Source: Bacteroidales bacterium (GTDB taxonomy: Bacteria; Bacteroidota; Bacteroidia; Bacteroidales; UBA12077). Taken from it: 33,460 nt of DNA. The position numbers and the translations under genes were made by a program. A model generated the notes under the pieces. It saw nothing but the letters and a program-made list of their open reading frames with translations. It made no database searches and was not told the DNA's origin. Shown piece after piece: positions 1-7,216 of this stretch. Within the stretch, counting starts at the first letter, position 1. Each line of letters starts with the position of its first letter. The DNA is taken from positions 1-33,460 of the forward strand of contig DAOUTQ010000017.1 in the NCBI GenBank assembly GCA_030668615.1, written 5' to 3'.

Positions 1-1930
1 TTCCCCATCTTACATCTGAAATAATTAAATCATCTTTTTCTTTTGATAAATCGTACTTATGTAATCCATCTTCAGCACCATAAAGGATTCCTCCTTCAAC
101 AGCATCAAGATATCTATAATTTCCATCAGCAATTGGTAAATCCATTATTCTGTCTTCAATACCATCAAAATCTATTTTGATATTTAATTCATCTTTTTTA
201 GGTTGTTCTTTATCTTTCTTATCCTTTTTGTCTTTTGATGAATCATCAGCTTTTTCTTCAGTCTTAACAGCTACAACATCATTTTTAAATTTAAACAGTT
301 TTGGACTATCTTTTCTTAGTGCCAATGCATAAATTCGGGTTGCCTTGTCGTATAGATATGTAAACTCAAAGCTTGAAAAATTAAGATTAAAATCACGATT
401 TGATAAGAAGAAAATATAATCTCCACACGTTGAGAAAACAGGAGAATTATCGTTAAAAGTATCGTTAGTTACTTTATGATTTTGACCTGTAGCAAGATTA
501 TAAACCCACACAGAGCTATTACTATTCTCGCTGTTATTTGTGTAAATTACCCATTTAGAATCTGGCGAAAAATTATAATCTCTGATTTCATCTGAATAAG
601 CATCTGCAATATTCTTTTCAACTCCAGTAGCTATGTCAATATACTTTAGCTTTAAGGTACGATCTGAATAAAGTAAATATTTACTATCCGGCGACCATGT
701 TGGGTCATATTTCCATGCTTTAGAGTTAAACGTGATTTGTTTTGCTTTTGCTCCTTCTTTATTTTCTAAAAGATAGATTTCGTATTCACCTGTTGCGTCA
801 GAAAGGTAAGAAATGTATTTTCCATCAGGAGACCAACTTGGCGACATTTCACGAACACCTTGTGTTTTAGTGAGGTTTACAGTAAAACCATTTTCGGCTG
901 GTACTGAGAAAATATCACCACGAGCATCGAATAAAGCACGTTTTCCACTTGGTGAAATTGAAGCGCTTTCAATGTTATCTTTAACATTTTTGAAATAAGG
1001 AAGAATGTTTGGATTGTCGAAACTAATATTTACTGTTACTTTTTCAGTTTTTCCAGTTTCAGCATTAAGCTTATATATGTGTCCTCCATTTTCGTATGCT
1101 ATCATTCCGTTTTCTCCAGAAGGCCACATAACATCAAATTCAGTATGATTTGTAATCTTCTTTGTTTCTTTAGTATCTAAATCATAACTGAATATATTTA
1201 AAGTTAAATCTCTGTCCGAAGCAAAATATATTTTATTCTTATACCAAACAGGAATTTGATCTGTTCCAACAAAATCAGTTATTTTTTCCGATACATCTTT
1301 ATTTAGGTCATAAATCCAAACGTCAGAAGCACGTCCGCCTTTATATCGTTTCCATGTTCTAAATTCTCTACTAATAGGAGTATAAGCAATTTTTGATGCA
1401 TCAGGAGAAAGTACTCCAAAACCGCCATCAGTTATTTGTAATGATTTTTCAAAACCACCTTCGATACTTACTAAATAGTATTTTCCATTTCTTTCACCAA
1501 AAGGAGTTCTATTTCCTCTTATCATAATATTTTTACTATCAGGAGTCCAATCAAGAATTACATTATCGTAACCACCACGTGGAGCCATTTCTCCTACATC
1601 GTTATAATAAGTTAGTTGTTGAGGTGTACCTCCTGTAGAAGGCATTACATAAACTTGTCTGCTACCAGAATATTCTGCAGAAAAAGCAATCCAGTTTCCA
1701 TCAGGAGAAATTCTTGGGAATAATTCTAATCCTTTATGAGATGTTAATCTTATAGCATCTCCACCATTTGCATTAACTGTCCAAATATCTCCGGCATATA
1801 CAAATGCTATTAAATCATTATTAATATCAGGAAATCGCATTAAGCGAGCATCCTTTTGAGCCTTAACGGAAAATGCTGAAAAAACAGCAAATAAGGCTAA
1901 TACTGAAAGTGAAATTCTAATTTTTCGCAT
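1..1930 (-). CDS. Tricorn-type S41 protease, N-terminal part (runs off window)
   Basis: An open reading frame starts at the ATG at 1930 and is still open at base 1, giving about 643 residues. It begins with a signal peptide (MRKIRISLSVLALFAVF, then SVKAQ), so the protein is exported. After that come TolB/WD40-like beta-propeller repeats with signatures such as FPRISPDGNWIAFSAEYSG, WTPDSK, SPSGKRALFDARGD and WSPDGKYISY, as in the N-terminal propellers of tricorn protease homologues of Bacteroidota. A Lys/Asp-rich linker (about residues 555-580, KDKKDKKDKEQPKKDE) is typical of these proteins between propeller parts. The PDZ and S41 catalytic domains would lie beyond the window, so catalysis cannot be checked. 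The family degrades peptides; a periplasmic role is inferred from the signal peptide. It is divergent from the TraR-like gene at 2050. A TolB-like propeller protein without a protease domain is the alternative. Confidence 0.85.
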   Translation of the reverse strand, partial: MRKIRISLSVLALFAVFSAFSVKAQKDARLMRFPDINNDLIAFVYAGDIWTVNANGGDAIRLTSHKGLELFPRISPDGNWIAFSAEYSGSRQVYVMPSTGGTPQQLTYYNDVGEMAPRGGYDNVILDWTPDSKNIMIRGNRTPFGERNGKYYLVSIEGGFEKSLQITDGGFGVLSPDASKIAYTPISREFRTWKRYKGGRASDVWIYDLNKDVSEKITDFVGTDQIPVWYKNKIYFASDRDLTLNIFSYDLDTKETKKITNHTEFDVMWPSGENGMIAYENGGHIYKLNAETGKTEKVTVNISFDNPNILPYFKNVKDNIESASISPSGKRALFDARGDIFSVPAENGFTVNLTKTQGVREMSPSWSPDGKYISYLSDATGEYEIYLLENKEGAKAKQITFNSKAWKYDPTWSPDSKYLLYSDRTLKLKYIDIATGVEKNIADAYSDEIRDYNFSPDSKWVIYTNNSENSNSSVWVYNLATGQNHKVTNDTFNDNSPVFSTCGDYIFFLSNRDFNLNFSSFEFTYLYDKATRIYALALRKDSPKLFKFKNDVVAVKTEEKADDSSKDKKDKKDKEQPKKDELNIKIDFDGIEDRIMDLPIADGNYRYLDAVEGGILYGAEDGLHKYDLSKEKDDLIISDVRWG

Positions 1931-2049
1931 ATTATTTTTATTTTGATTTGTTTATATAGACTCATTTAAATTAAAATCGATTAATCTGAAAAATGAAAGT
2001 TTAAAAAAAATAGTACATTCGAAACTTCAATTTGTTTAAAAATATTGTG

Positions 2050-2382
2050 ATGGACGATAAAATAACGAACGAAATTAAGGAAAAAATCATTACGGAAATT
2101 GATAAAACAGAAAAATCAATTGTTGAATATAAAGAAATTACTAAACCTATTGAGCCAGATTGTGCAATAGGAAGAGTTTCTAGAATGGATGCAATTAATA
2201 ATAAAAGTGTAAATGAAGCTGCTTTAAGACAAGCAGAGGAAAAACTTGAGAAATTGAAATACGTATTATCAAAAATAGATGAAGATGACTTTGGTTTATG
2301 TGCCAAATGCAAGAAGCCTATCCCGATCGGTCGAATTTTATTAATGCCACAAAGCAGGCATTGTGTTAATTGTGCAAATTAA
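2050..2382 (+). CDS. TraR/DksA-family C4 zinc-finger protein
   Basis: A 110-residue protein with an N-terminal charged helical region (about residues 1-85) and a C-terminal four-cysteine zinc finger, CAKCKKPIPIGRILLMPQSR followed by HCVNCAN. This is the DksA/TraR finger layout (CxxC-x17-CxxC), with the IPxxRLxxxPxxxxCxxC core seen in small DksA-like proteins. The family binds the RNA polymerase secondary channel and tunes transcription; that role is inferred here. I chose the ATG at 2050 over an in-frame TTG at 2032 because ATG is the usual start and the six extra residues match nothing in the family. The acidic tip found in full DksA is not clear. A degraded second copy of the 5' half lies at 2836-3020. 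Confidence 0.85.
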   Translation: MDDKITNEIKEKIITEIDKTEKSIVEYKEITKPIEPDCAIGRVSRMDAINNKSVNEAALRQAEEKLEKLKYVLSKIDEDDFGLCAKCKKPIPIGRILLMPQSRHCVNCAN

Positions 2383-2397
2383 AAACAAAGTTTGATT

Positions 2398-2703
2398 TTA
2401 GCGATTACAAACTTTCCTACACAAATCAATAAAAAGGCAAGAGCTAACAATATTAATTTTTCTCAGATATTTATAAATAATTGAGCCCAGTTTTTGTCCA
2501 ATGAAAAAAGCAGCTACAATAAAAAGGTAAGTATACCATCTAAATCCTATTTCAAAAAAGACTCTTAAAGCTACGATAAATGGAACAGGAATATGTATTG
2601 ATAAATACCATTGAAAAGAGAATCTTTTTACGTTTGCTCTCCAATATCCAAATGGAATATTAAATATTACAACAAGTATGCTTATTATAATTAATCGGAT
2701 CAT
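2398..2703 (-). CDS. Small integral membrane protein, unknown function
   Basis: A 101-residue, strongly hydrophobic protein with about three membrane segments (roughly residues 1-20, 35-53 and 57-80) and a basic C-terminus. The pattern FNIPFGYWRANVKRFS followed by SIHIPVPFIVALR resembles a small uncharacterised membrane family that I recall from Bacteroidota and other groups. That recollection, and a composition typical of a real membrane protein rather than a shadow frame, support it as a gene. It lies convergent to the TraR-like gene with a 15-bp gap and is not overlapped by any other gene. No catalytic motif is visible and I assign no function. Confidence 0.65.
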   Translation of the reverse strand: MIRLIIISILVVIFNIPFGYWRANVKRFSFQWYLSIHIPVPFIVALRVFFEIGFRWYTYLFIVAAFFIGQKLGSIIYKYLRKINIVSSCLFIDLCRKVCNR

Positions 2704-2800
2704 TATTATAGTAATGTATGATAATGTAATACCAATTCTTCTTCAAAATGTCGCATATAATGTGATGTCTTGAAGATTAGAATGGTTAATGCCGTTATAT

Positions 2801-2842
2801 ATTCAATCCATATTTGTTTTTCACAAATATGACAACTTGAAT
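2801..2842. repeat. Hairpin-forming inverted repeat
   Basis: Perfect 9-bp arms CATATTTGT (2809-2817) and ACAAATATG (2823-2831) flank a 5-nt loop. An outer ATTCAA (2801-2806) can also pair with TTGAAT (2837-2842). It sits just before the decayed TraR-like copy and lacks a T-tract on either strand, so it is not an obvious terminator. Its role is unknown. Confidence 0.4.
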
Positions 2843-3020
2843 AATAAACGGTATAATTAACGAAATTAAGGAAAAAATCATTTGGAAAATCGATAAAACA
2901 TATAAATTGATCATATAAATAGATTATGAGAAAATAAAAAAACAAATTGCACCTGTAAATTCTATTGGCATAGTATCTCAAATGGATGCCAATATATAAT
3001 AAAAGAATAAAATGTAGCCG
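2836..3020 (+). pseudogene. Decayed partial duplicate of the TraR/DksA-like gene
   Basis: The DNA here matches the 5' half of the gene at 2050. A nearly unchanged stretch, TTAACGAAATTAAGGAAAAA, is followed by recognisable blocks. Read in the corresponding frame it gives INEIKEKIIWKIDKTYK, then a stop, then KQIAPVNSIGIVSQMDAN. The intact gene has TNEIKEKIITEIDKTEK and KPIEPDCAIGRVSRMDAI at the same places. In-frame stops, loss of the zinc-finger half and a weak end near 3020 show that it is a dead fragment. It ends about 35 bp before the truncated sensor kinase, which suggests a rearrangement joined the two. Confidence 0.75.
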
Positions 3021-3055
3021 TAGGAATATTACTACATACAGAAAATCAGACAAAA

Positions 3056-4972
3056 ATGTCTTTTTTAAAAACTTATGGATACGAGGAAAAAGAAATTTCC
3101 GGAAAGAATATGAATAAGTTTGATTCATCCAGAAATAGTCCAGGATTGAAGAAACATATTTTGGAGGAAACACTAAAAGGTGGTTGGCAAGGAGAATTGT
3201 GGAATAAACGTAGAAATGGAAGTGAGTTTCAGATTTCGCTTTCAACGTCTATAATAAAAGATAATGAAGAAAATTTACTCGCTTTGGTTGGTGTTTCTAA
3301 CGATATTACCGAACGTAAACGTGCCGAATTATTACAAAAAATTATTTACAATATTTCACAGGCAGCAAATACGGCAAAAGGGCTTGATGAATTAATCGAA
3401 ATTATAAAAGACCAACTTCAACTAATCATCGACGTGAAGAATTTTTATGTTGCGTTTTATAACGAGGATGACAATACATTTTCTTCACCATACATGCTTG
3501 ATGAAAAAGATAAATTTGTTACATGGGATGCGGGAAAAACGTTTACAAATTATGTTTATAGATCTCAAAAACCAGCATTACTCACAAAAAATGATGCAAA
3601 GAGGCTTGAAAAGCTGAGAGAAGTTGAATTTGTTGGGACTTTACCAGAAGTTTGGCTTGGTGTTCCTTTAAAAGTTAAAGGAGAAACCTATGGTGTTTTT
3701 GCTGTTCAGAATTATGAAAATAAAGACGCATACACCGAAAAGGATTTAGAGGTGCTTGAATTTGTATCGCACCAAATGAGTATTTCTATTGAGAGGAAAA
3801 AGGCTGAAAGCGAACTAAAAATCGCTTTTGAAAAGGCCATGGAATCGGATCGTTTAAAGTCTGCTTTTTTGGCAACTATGTCACATGAACTAAGAATGCC
3901 ACTCAATGCAGTTATTGGGTTTTCCGATTTAATAAAGGGAAAGCTTACAATGGATAAAGTAATGAATTTTGCGGGTATTATTAATAGCAGTGGTCGTCAT
4001 TTACTTGAGATTGTAGAAGAGATTTTCGATGTTACTTTACTTGAGGTTGGAGAGGTTAATATTGTCAAAGAGAAGTATTCTTTAGCTCCAATAATGCAAA
4101 ATATTAAAGAATTAATACAGGCCGAGCAAACAAAAATTGATAGTAAATTAGAACTTATTTATAAACCTTCTAAGGATGAAAATGAAATTTTAATTTATAC
4201 TGATAAATCAAAGTTTAAGCAAATACTTACAAATCTTTTAAAAAATGCTTTAAAGTTTACCCACGAAGGTTTTATTGAATATGGCTTTGAAAAGATTGAA
4301 GAAAACGGTACTCCATTTCTTAGGTTTTATGTTAAAGATACAGGAATTGGTATTGCAAAAGATAAACAAGACATTGTTTTTAATATTTTCCGTCAGGTTG
4401 ACGAAACATTTACAAGGTATTATGGTGGAACAGGAATAGGTTTGTTTGTAGTAAAAAGGTTTACTGATATTCTTGGAGGTAAAGTTGATTTGGAATCAGA
4501 AGAGGGAAAAGGTTCAACATTTTATGTTACATTACCATATATTGAATCAGAAAAATCAAACGAAGATAAAAAGCAGGAAACTAAAATTGAAAATACATCT
4601 ACTTTTTCAGGAAGAACAATTCTTATTGCTGAAGATGATGAAGTAAGTATTGAGCTTTTGATAGAAATATTAAAAGAGCTAAAAACAAATTACATAACTG
4701 CTAAGAACGGGAATGAAGCCGTTAAATACTGTTCTGAGAACCCTAATATCGATTTAGTTTTGATGGATATTAAAATGCCCGATATGAGTGGCTACGAGGC
4801 AACTAAACTTATTAAGAAAGAGCGACCTGAATTAAATATTATTGTTCAGACAGCACTTGCTGTTACTGGCGATAGAGAAAAAGCATTAAAAGCAGGTTGC
4901 GACAATTATATTACAAAGCCAATTCAGAAAGATGAATTAATTGGGATTATTCAGGAATTATTTAAAGTGTAA
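3056..4972 (+). CDS. Hybrid sensor histidine kinase (partial PAS-GAF-HisKA-HATPase-REC)
   Basis: A 638-residue protein. Residues 1-90 are only the second half of a PAS domain with its PAC end (FLKTYGYEEKEISGKN, then GVSNDITERKRAE). A GAF domain follows (about 95-250), then HisKA with the H-box SHELRMPLNAV (H277), the N-box TNLLKNALKFT, G-boxes DTGIGIA and GGTGIGL, and a C-terminal receiver with ILIAEDDE and LVLMDIKMPD (D571) and TKP near the end. It should autophosphorylate on H277 and pass phosphate to D571. It has no membrane segment, so it is probably cytoplasmic. PAS domains normally have some 35-40 more residues in front. The frame stays open upstream only to 3008, where the decayed TraR copy begins, so the protein is probably 5'-truncated. 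No output regulator is adjacent. Confidence 0.88.
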   Translation: MSFLKTYGYEEKEISGKNMNKFDSSRNSPGLKKHILEETLKGGWQGELWNKRRNGSEFQISLSTSIIKDNEENLLALVGVSNDITERKRAELLQKIIYNISQAANTAKGLDELIEIIKDQLQLIIDVKNFYVAFYNEDDNTFSSPYMLDEKDKFVTWDAGKTFTNYVYRSQKPALLTKNDAKRLEKLREVEFVGTLPEVWLGVPLKVKGETYGVFAVQNYENKDAYTEKDLEVLEFVSHQMSISIERKKAESELKIAFEKAMESDRLKSAFLATMSHELRMPLNAVIGFSDLIKGKLTMDKVMNFAGIINSSGRHLLEIVEEIFDVTLLEVGEVNIVKEKYSLAPIMQNIKELIQAEQTKIDSKLELIYKPSKDENEILIYTDKSKFKQILTNLLKNALKFTHEGFIEYGFEKIEENGTPFLRFYVKDTGIGIAKDKQDIVFNIFRQVDETFTRYYGGTGIGLFVVKRFTDILGGKVDLESEEGKGSTFYVTLPYIESEKSNEDKKQETKIENTSTFSGRTILIAEDDEVSIELLIEILKELKTNYITAKNGNEAVKYCSENPNIDLVLMDIKMPDMSGYEATKLIKKERPELNIIVQTALAVTGDREKALKAGCDNYITKPIQKDELIGIIQELFKV

Positions 4973-4993
4973 TAATAAAACCTCATTTTAAAT

Positions 4994-5053
4994 TCTTTGC
5001 GACCTTGACGTATTTTGATATCGTAGAGACATTGTGATCTATGTGGTTAAAAA
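4994..5053. repeat. Possible remnant of a dispersed intergenic repeat
   Basis: The stretch contains TCTTTGCGACCTTGACGT and further on ATCTATGTGGTTAAAAAA. I recall similar 'ctttgcgacctt...gtggttaaaaa' intergenic sequences as repeats in several bacterial genomes. Only one copy is seen in this window, so repeat status cannot be shown. The rest of the 4973-5248 gap is AT-rich with nothing else recognised. Confidence 0.2.
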
Positions 5054-5248
5054 ATACTTATAGATTTATGATAATCTCGTTTAAAAAAGTGAAATGTAAC
5101 TATATACTAAAATTAATATGTATTAAAAGAATTATATATGATAGGTTTGTATTTAATTATTTTATAGAAAAACAAGTCTAAATGTTTGATTTACAGCTAT
5201 TATTTTTGTAAATTTGGTATGTGTGTTATAAACCTAATACTTCAGACT

Positions 5249-5713
5249 ATGAAAATGCTAAATCTTTTATTAATTGCATTTCTACTGACATTTACTTCTT
5301 GTCAAAATGCTGAAAAGCCTGAAATAGCTGATCTGGTTAAACCTTCACAGCAAACTGTTAAAGATGGTGTGTTTTTACATATTAGCAGTGGATATGAAAA
5401 TCCTAAAAAAGTTTTAATGGCCTTAAACCTTGCGGTTAAAATGGTTGAAACAAAGGACGTATGCCTCTTCTTCGACATAGAAGGAGTTAAGCTCTTAACA
5501 AAAACAGCTGAAGATATACAAATGGAAAACCTTATGTCTTTGCATGAAGCTATAAATAAATTAACCGAACAAAATGTTTTGATTATTACTTGTCCTATAT
5601 GCACAAAAGCAGCAGGAATAAGTCCAGAGGATTATAAGGAAGGAGTTATTATAGATGAAAAAGAGAATTTTTTTGATTTCACAAAAGGCCGAATTTTATC
5701 ACTTACTTATTAA
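5249..5713 (+). CDS. DsrE/DsrF-like lipoprotein
   Basis: A 154-residue protein starting at the ATG at 5249; the frame is open further upstream, but only from here does it start with a good lipoprotein signal (MKMLNLLLIAFLLTFTSC, with Cys18 as the predicted lipidated residue). The mature part looks like a DsrE-like fold: GVFLHISSGYENPKKVLMAL near the start, CLFFDIEGVKLL in the middle, and VLIITCPICTKAAGI near the end, carrying a CxxC pair. DsrE-family proteins handle sulfur or act as subunits of sulfur-relay complexes; an envelope sulfur or redox role is an inference. It is followed by a strong terminator at 5737, so it is probably a single-gene unit. Confidence 0.75.
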   Translation: MKMLNLLLIAFLLTFTSCQNAEKPEIADLVKPSQQTVKDGVFLHISSGYENPKKVLMALNLAVKMVETKDVCLFFDIEGVKLLTKTAEDIQMENLMSLHEAINKLTEQNVLIITCPICTKAAGISPEDYKEGVIIDEKENFFDFTKGRILSLTY

Positions 5714-5736
5714 AAAAGATATTTTTAATTTTAATT

Positions 5737-5771
5737 AACTTCCGAAGTAATAAAGCTTCGGAAGTTTTTTT
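5737..5771 (+). terminator. Intrinsic terminator after the DsrE-like gene
   Basis: Perfect 11-bp arms AACTTCCGAAG (5737-5747) and CTTCGGAAGTT (5756-5766) with an 8-nt loop, followed by a run of T. It separates the DsrE-like gene from the asnA control region. Confidence 0.9.
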
Positions 5772-5817
5772 AGTATTTATTATGAAAAAAGCTATAGTTT
5801 AAGTTATGAGTAGTTAT

Positions 5818-5848
5818 TTTGATTTTGAGTTTTTTAAATTTACATTTG
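5818..5848 (+). promoter_or_regulatory. Bacteroidota-type promoter of the asnA leader transcript
   Basis: TTTG at 5818-5821, exactly 19 nt, then TACATTTG at 5841-5848. This matches the known Bacteroidota vegetative consensus (TTTG about 19 nt before TAnnTTTG) at every fixed position. Transcription would begin around 5855, a few bases before the first leader ATG at 5869, which is where an attenuator leader should begin. Confidence 0.75.
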
Positions 5849-5868
5849 TTAAATAAATTTCTGAAGAA

Positions 5869-5943
5869 ATGATTCAAATTACTAATAATAATCTTTTAAA
5901 TAATTCTGTAAATAATTATATACAGACAAGAAGGCTATTGTAG
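5869..5943 (+). CDS. Asn-rich leader peptide 1 of the asnA attenuator
   Basis: A 24-residue ORF, MIQITNNNLLNNSVNNYIQT followed by RRLL. Seven of 24 residues are asparagine, all AAT codons, grouped NNN, NN, NN. It begins about 14 nt after the predicted transcription start and ends 27 nt before a terminator hairpin. Its last codons (GAAGGCT, 5930-5936) can pair with the 5' arm of that terminator (AGCCTTC, 5971-5977). A ribosome stalled on Asn codons would leave 5930-5936 free to form the antiterminator; a ribosome reaching the stop codon would cover it and allow termination. This is the logic of the trp and his leaders, here with the amino acid made by the downstream gene. Assignment is by architecture; translation is not shown. 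Confidence 0.8.
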   Translation: MIQITNNNLLNNSVNNYIQTRRLL

Positions 5944-5968
5944 TAATTAAAGATATAACGTTAAAATC

Positions 5969-5998
5969 AAAGCCTTCCCAAACCGGAAGGCTTTTTTT
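5969..5998 (+). terminator. Attenuator terminator 1
   Basis: Stem AGCCTTCC (5971-5978) with GGAAGGCT (5985-5992), loop of 6 nt, extended by AA/TT and followed by seven T. The 5' arm is also the partner of GAAGGCT in the end of leader ORF 1, so terminator and antiterminator are mutually exclusive. Confidence 0.85.
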
Positions 5999-6014
5999 GT
6001 TTAAATCAGTTATA

Positions 6015-6077
6015 ATGATAAATAAAATACAAATTAATAATATCAATAATAATGGTCCTCCTCTGCAGGGAAGGTAA
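6015..6077 (+). CDS. Asn-rich leader peptide 2 of the asnA attenuator
   Basis: A 20-residue ORF, MINKIQINNINNNGPPLQGR, with six asparagines (all AAT) in 20 residues, five of them in the run NNINNN. It starts 16 nt after the T-run of the first attenuator terminator and repeats the same design. The last codons contain CAGGGAAGG (6066-6074), which can pair over 9 bp (one G-U) with CCTTCTCTG (6101-6109), the 5' arm of the next terminator. Stalling at the Asn run would keep 6066-6074 open and favour read-through into asnA. The sequence differs from leader 1 outside the Asn codons, so it is not simply a recent copy. Confidence 0.8.
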   Translation: MINKIQINNINNNGPPLQGR

Positions 6078-6097
6078 TAATCTCGTTATGTTTATTT

Positions 6098-6133
6098 AAC
6101 CCTTCTCTGATATTCAGTTGAAGGGTTTTTTAT
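6098..6133 (+). terminator. Attenuator terminator 2, in front of asnA
   Basis: Outer stem AACCCTTC (6098-6105) with GAAGGGTT (6120-6127) and inner stem CTGA (6107-6110) with TCAG (6114-6117), then a T-run. The 5' arm overlaps the antiterminator partner at 6101-6109. The 10-mer TTTAACCCTT occurs at 6095-6104 and again at 6141-6150, so the 3' arm could also pair downstream, a possible extra alternative structure just before the asnA start. Confidence 0.85.
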
Positions 6134-6163
6134 TTATATGTTTAACCCTTAAATTTAATTAAA

Positions 6164-7144
6164 ATGTTAACAACAATTAAAACACATCAACCGATTCCTG
6201 CTGGAGTCGAAACAGAAAAGGTCATTTTTGAATTGAAAGACTATTTCAAAAAAAGTTTATCTCAAAATCTAAATTTAATGGAAGTGATGTCCCCATTATT
6301 CGTAACTTCAGGTACAGGAATTAATGATGACCTTAATGGAATTGAAAAGCCGGTAAGGTTTATAGCAAAATCATTTCCAGACAGAAAACTGGAAATTGTG
6401 CAATCTTTGGCAAAATGGAAGAGAATAAAATTAGGAGAGATGAATATCCCACATGGTCAAGGGATTATAACAGATATGAAAGCGTTAAGACCTGATGAAA
6501 TCGTTAGCCCTATTCATTCAATTCTGGTTGATCAGTGGGACTGGGAAAAAAGAATTTCTGAAAAGGAAAGGAGTTTAGATTATTTAAAATTTGAAGTCGC
6601 TAAAATTTATAATGCAATAAAAAAAACAGAGGAATATATAGCTAAATTATACCCAAAAATGAAAATGTTTTTACCTGATGAAATAACTTTTATTTATTCT
6701 GAAGATTTGCAATACAGTTATCCAAAACTAACTCCAAAGGAGAGAGAAAATCTTGTTGCAAAAGATTATGGAGCTGTTTTCATTATGGGTATCGGACACG
6801 AATTAGCAGATGGAGTTCCTCACGATTTACGTGCTCCTGATTACGACGATTGGTCGACATCTACAACTGAGAGATATAAAGGATTAAACGGAGATATTAT
6901 TGTCTATAATCCGGTTTTGAAAGATGCGTTTGAAATTTCATCCATGGGAATAAGAGTTGATAAAAAAGCGCTTTTGAAGCAATTAAAATTAACAAATACT
7001 GAAAGTCGCACAGAACTATCTTTTCACAAGAAATTACTAAATGACGAATTACCCTTTTCAATTGGTGGTGGAATAGGACAATCGAGGTTAGCAATGCTTC
7101 TTCTACGAAAAAAGCATATTAGTATAGTTCAGGCGGAAATTTGA
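6164..7144 (+). CDS. asnA: Aspartate-ammonia ligase (asparagine synthetase A)
   Basis: A 326-residue cytoplasmic enzyme of the AsnA family, which resembles class II aminoacyl-tRNA synthetases and makes asparagine from aspartate, ammonia and ATP. Recognisable family segments are the N-terminal PLFVTSGTGINDDLNGIEKP, VRFIAKSF, VQSLAKWKR, the acidic block SILVDQWDWEK, PDEITFIYSEDL, and the C-terminal motif-3-like SIGGGIGQSRLAMLLLRKKH that binds ATP. Length is normal for the family (about 330) and the protein looks intact. The ATG at 6164 sits 30 nt after the second attenuator terminator. Control appears to be by Asn-dependent attenuation through two tandem leaders (5869-6133), which fits an enzyme that makes Asn. 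It is monocistronic, with a hairpin at 7186 and convergent genes beyond. Confidence 0.97.
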   Translation: MLTTIKTHQPIPAGVETEKVIFELKDYFKKSLSQNLNLMEVMSPLFVTSGTGINDDLNGIEKPVRFIAKSFPDRKLEIVQSLAKWKRIKLGEMNIPHGQGIITDMKALRPDEIVSPIHSILVDQWDWEKRISEKERSLDYLKFEVAKIYNAIKKTEEYIAKLYPKMKMFLPDEITFIYSEDLQYSYPKLTPKERENLVAKDYGAVFIMGIGHELADGVPHDLRAPDYDDWSTSTTERYKGLNGDIIVYNPVLKDAFEISSMGIRVDKKALLKQLKLTNTESRTELSFHKKLLNDELPFSIGGGIGQSRLAMLLLRKKHISIVQAEI

Positions 7145-7185
7145 ACTTTTAAATAGAAAAGAAGCTATTAGATACAAATTAGTAT

Positions 7186-7207
7186 AGAGAGCTTGAAAGC
7201 TCTCTTC
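7186..7207. terminator. Hairpin between convergent genes (probable terminator)
   Basis: Perfect 9-bp arms AGAGAGCTT (7186-7194) and AAGCTCTCT (7197-7205) around a 2-nt turn. It lies between the stop of asnA and the stop of the convergent SGNH-like gene. The T-run is short, so efficiency is uncertain. Confidence 0.55.
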
Positions 7208-7216
7208 ACTAATTAA

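Noticed and set aside
2001-2312. Minus-strand open frame opposite the TraR/DksA-like gene
   Set aside because: It is antisense to a clear zinc-finger protein and has no family resemblance; the plus strand is the coding strand.
2706-3245. Minus-strand open frame of 179 residues
   Set aside because: It runs antisense across the decayed TraR copy and the start of the kinase. Its composition (many Tyr, Phe, His) is that of an antisense shadow of AT-rich coding DNA.
5185-5208. TTTG ... TATTTTTG as a promoter for the DsrE-like gene
   Set aside because: The two elements are only 12 nt apart, too close for the Bacteroidota promoter pattern.
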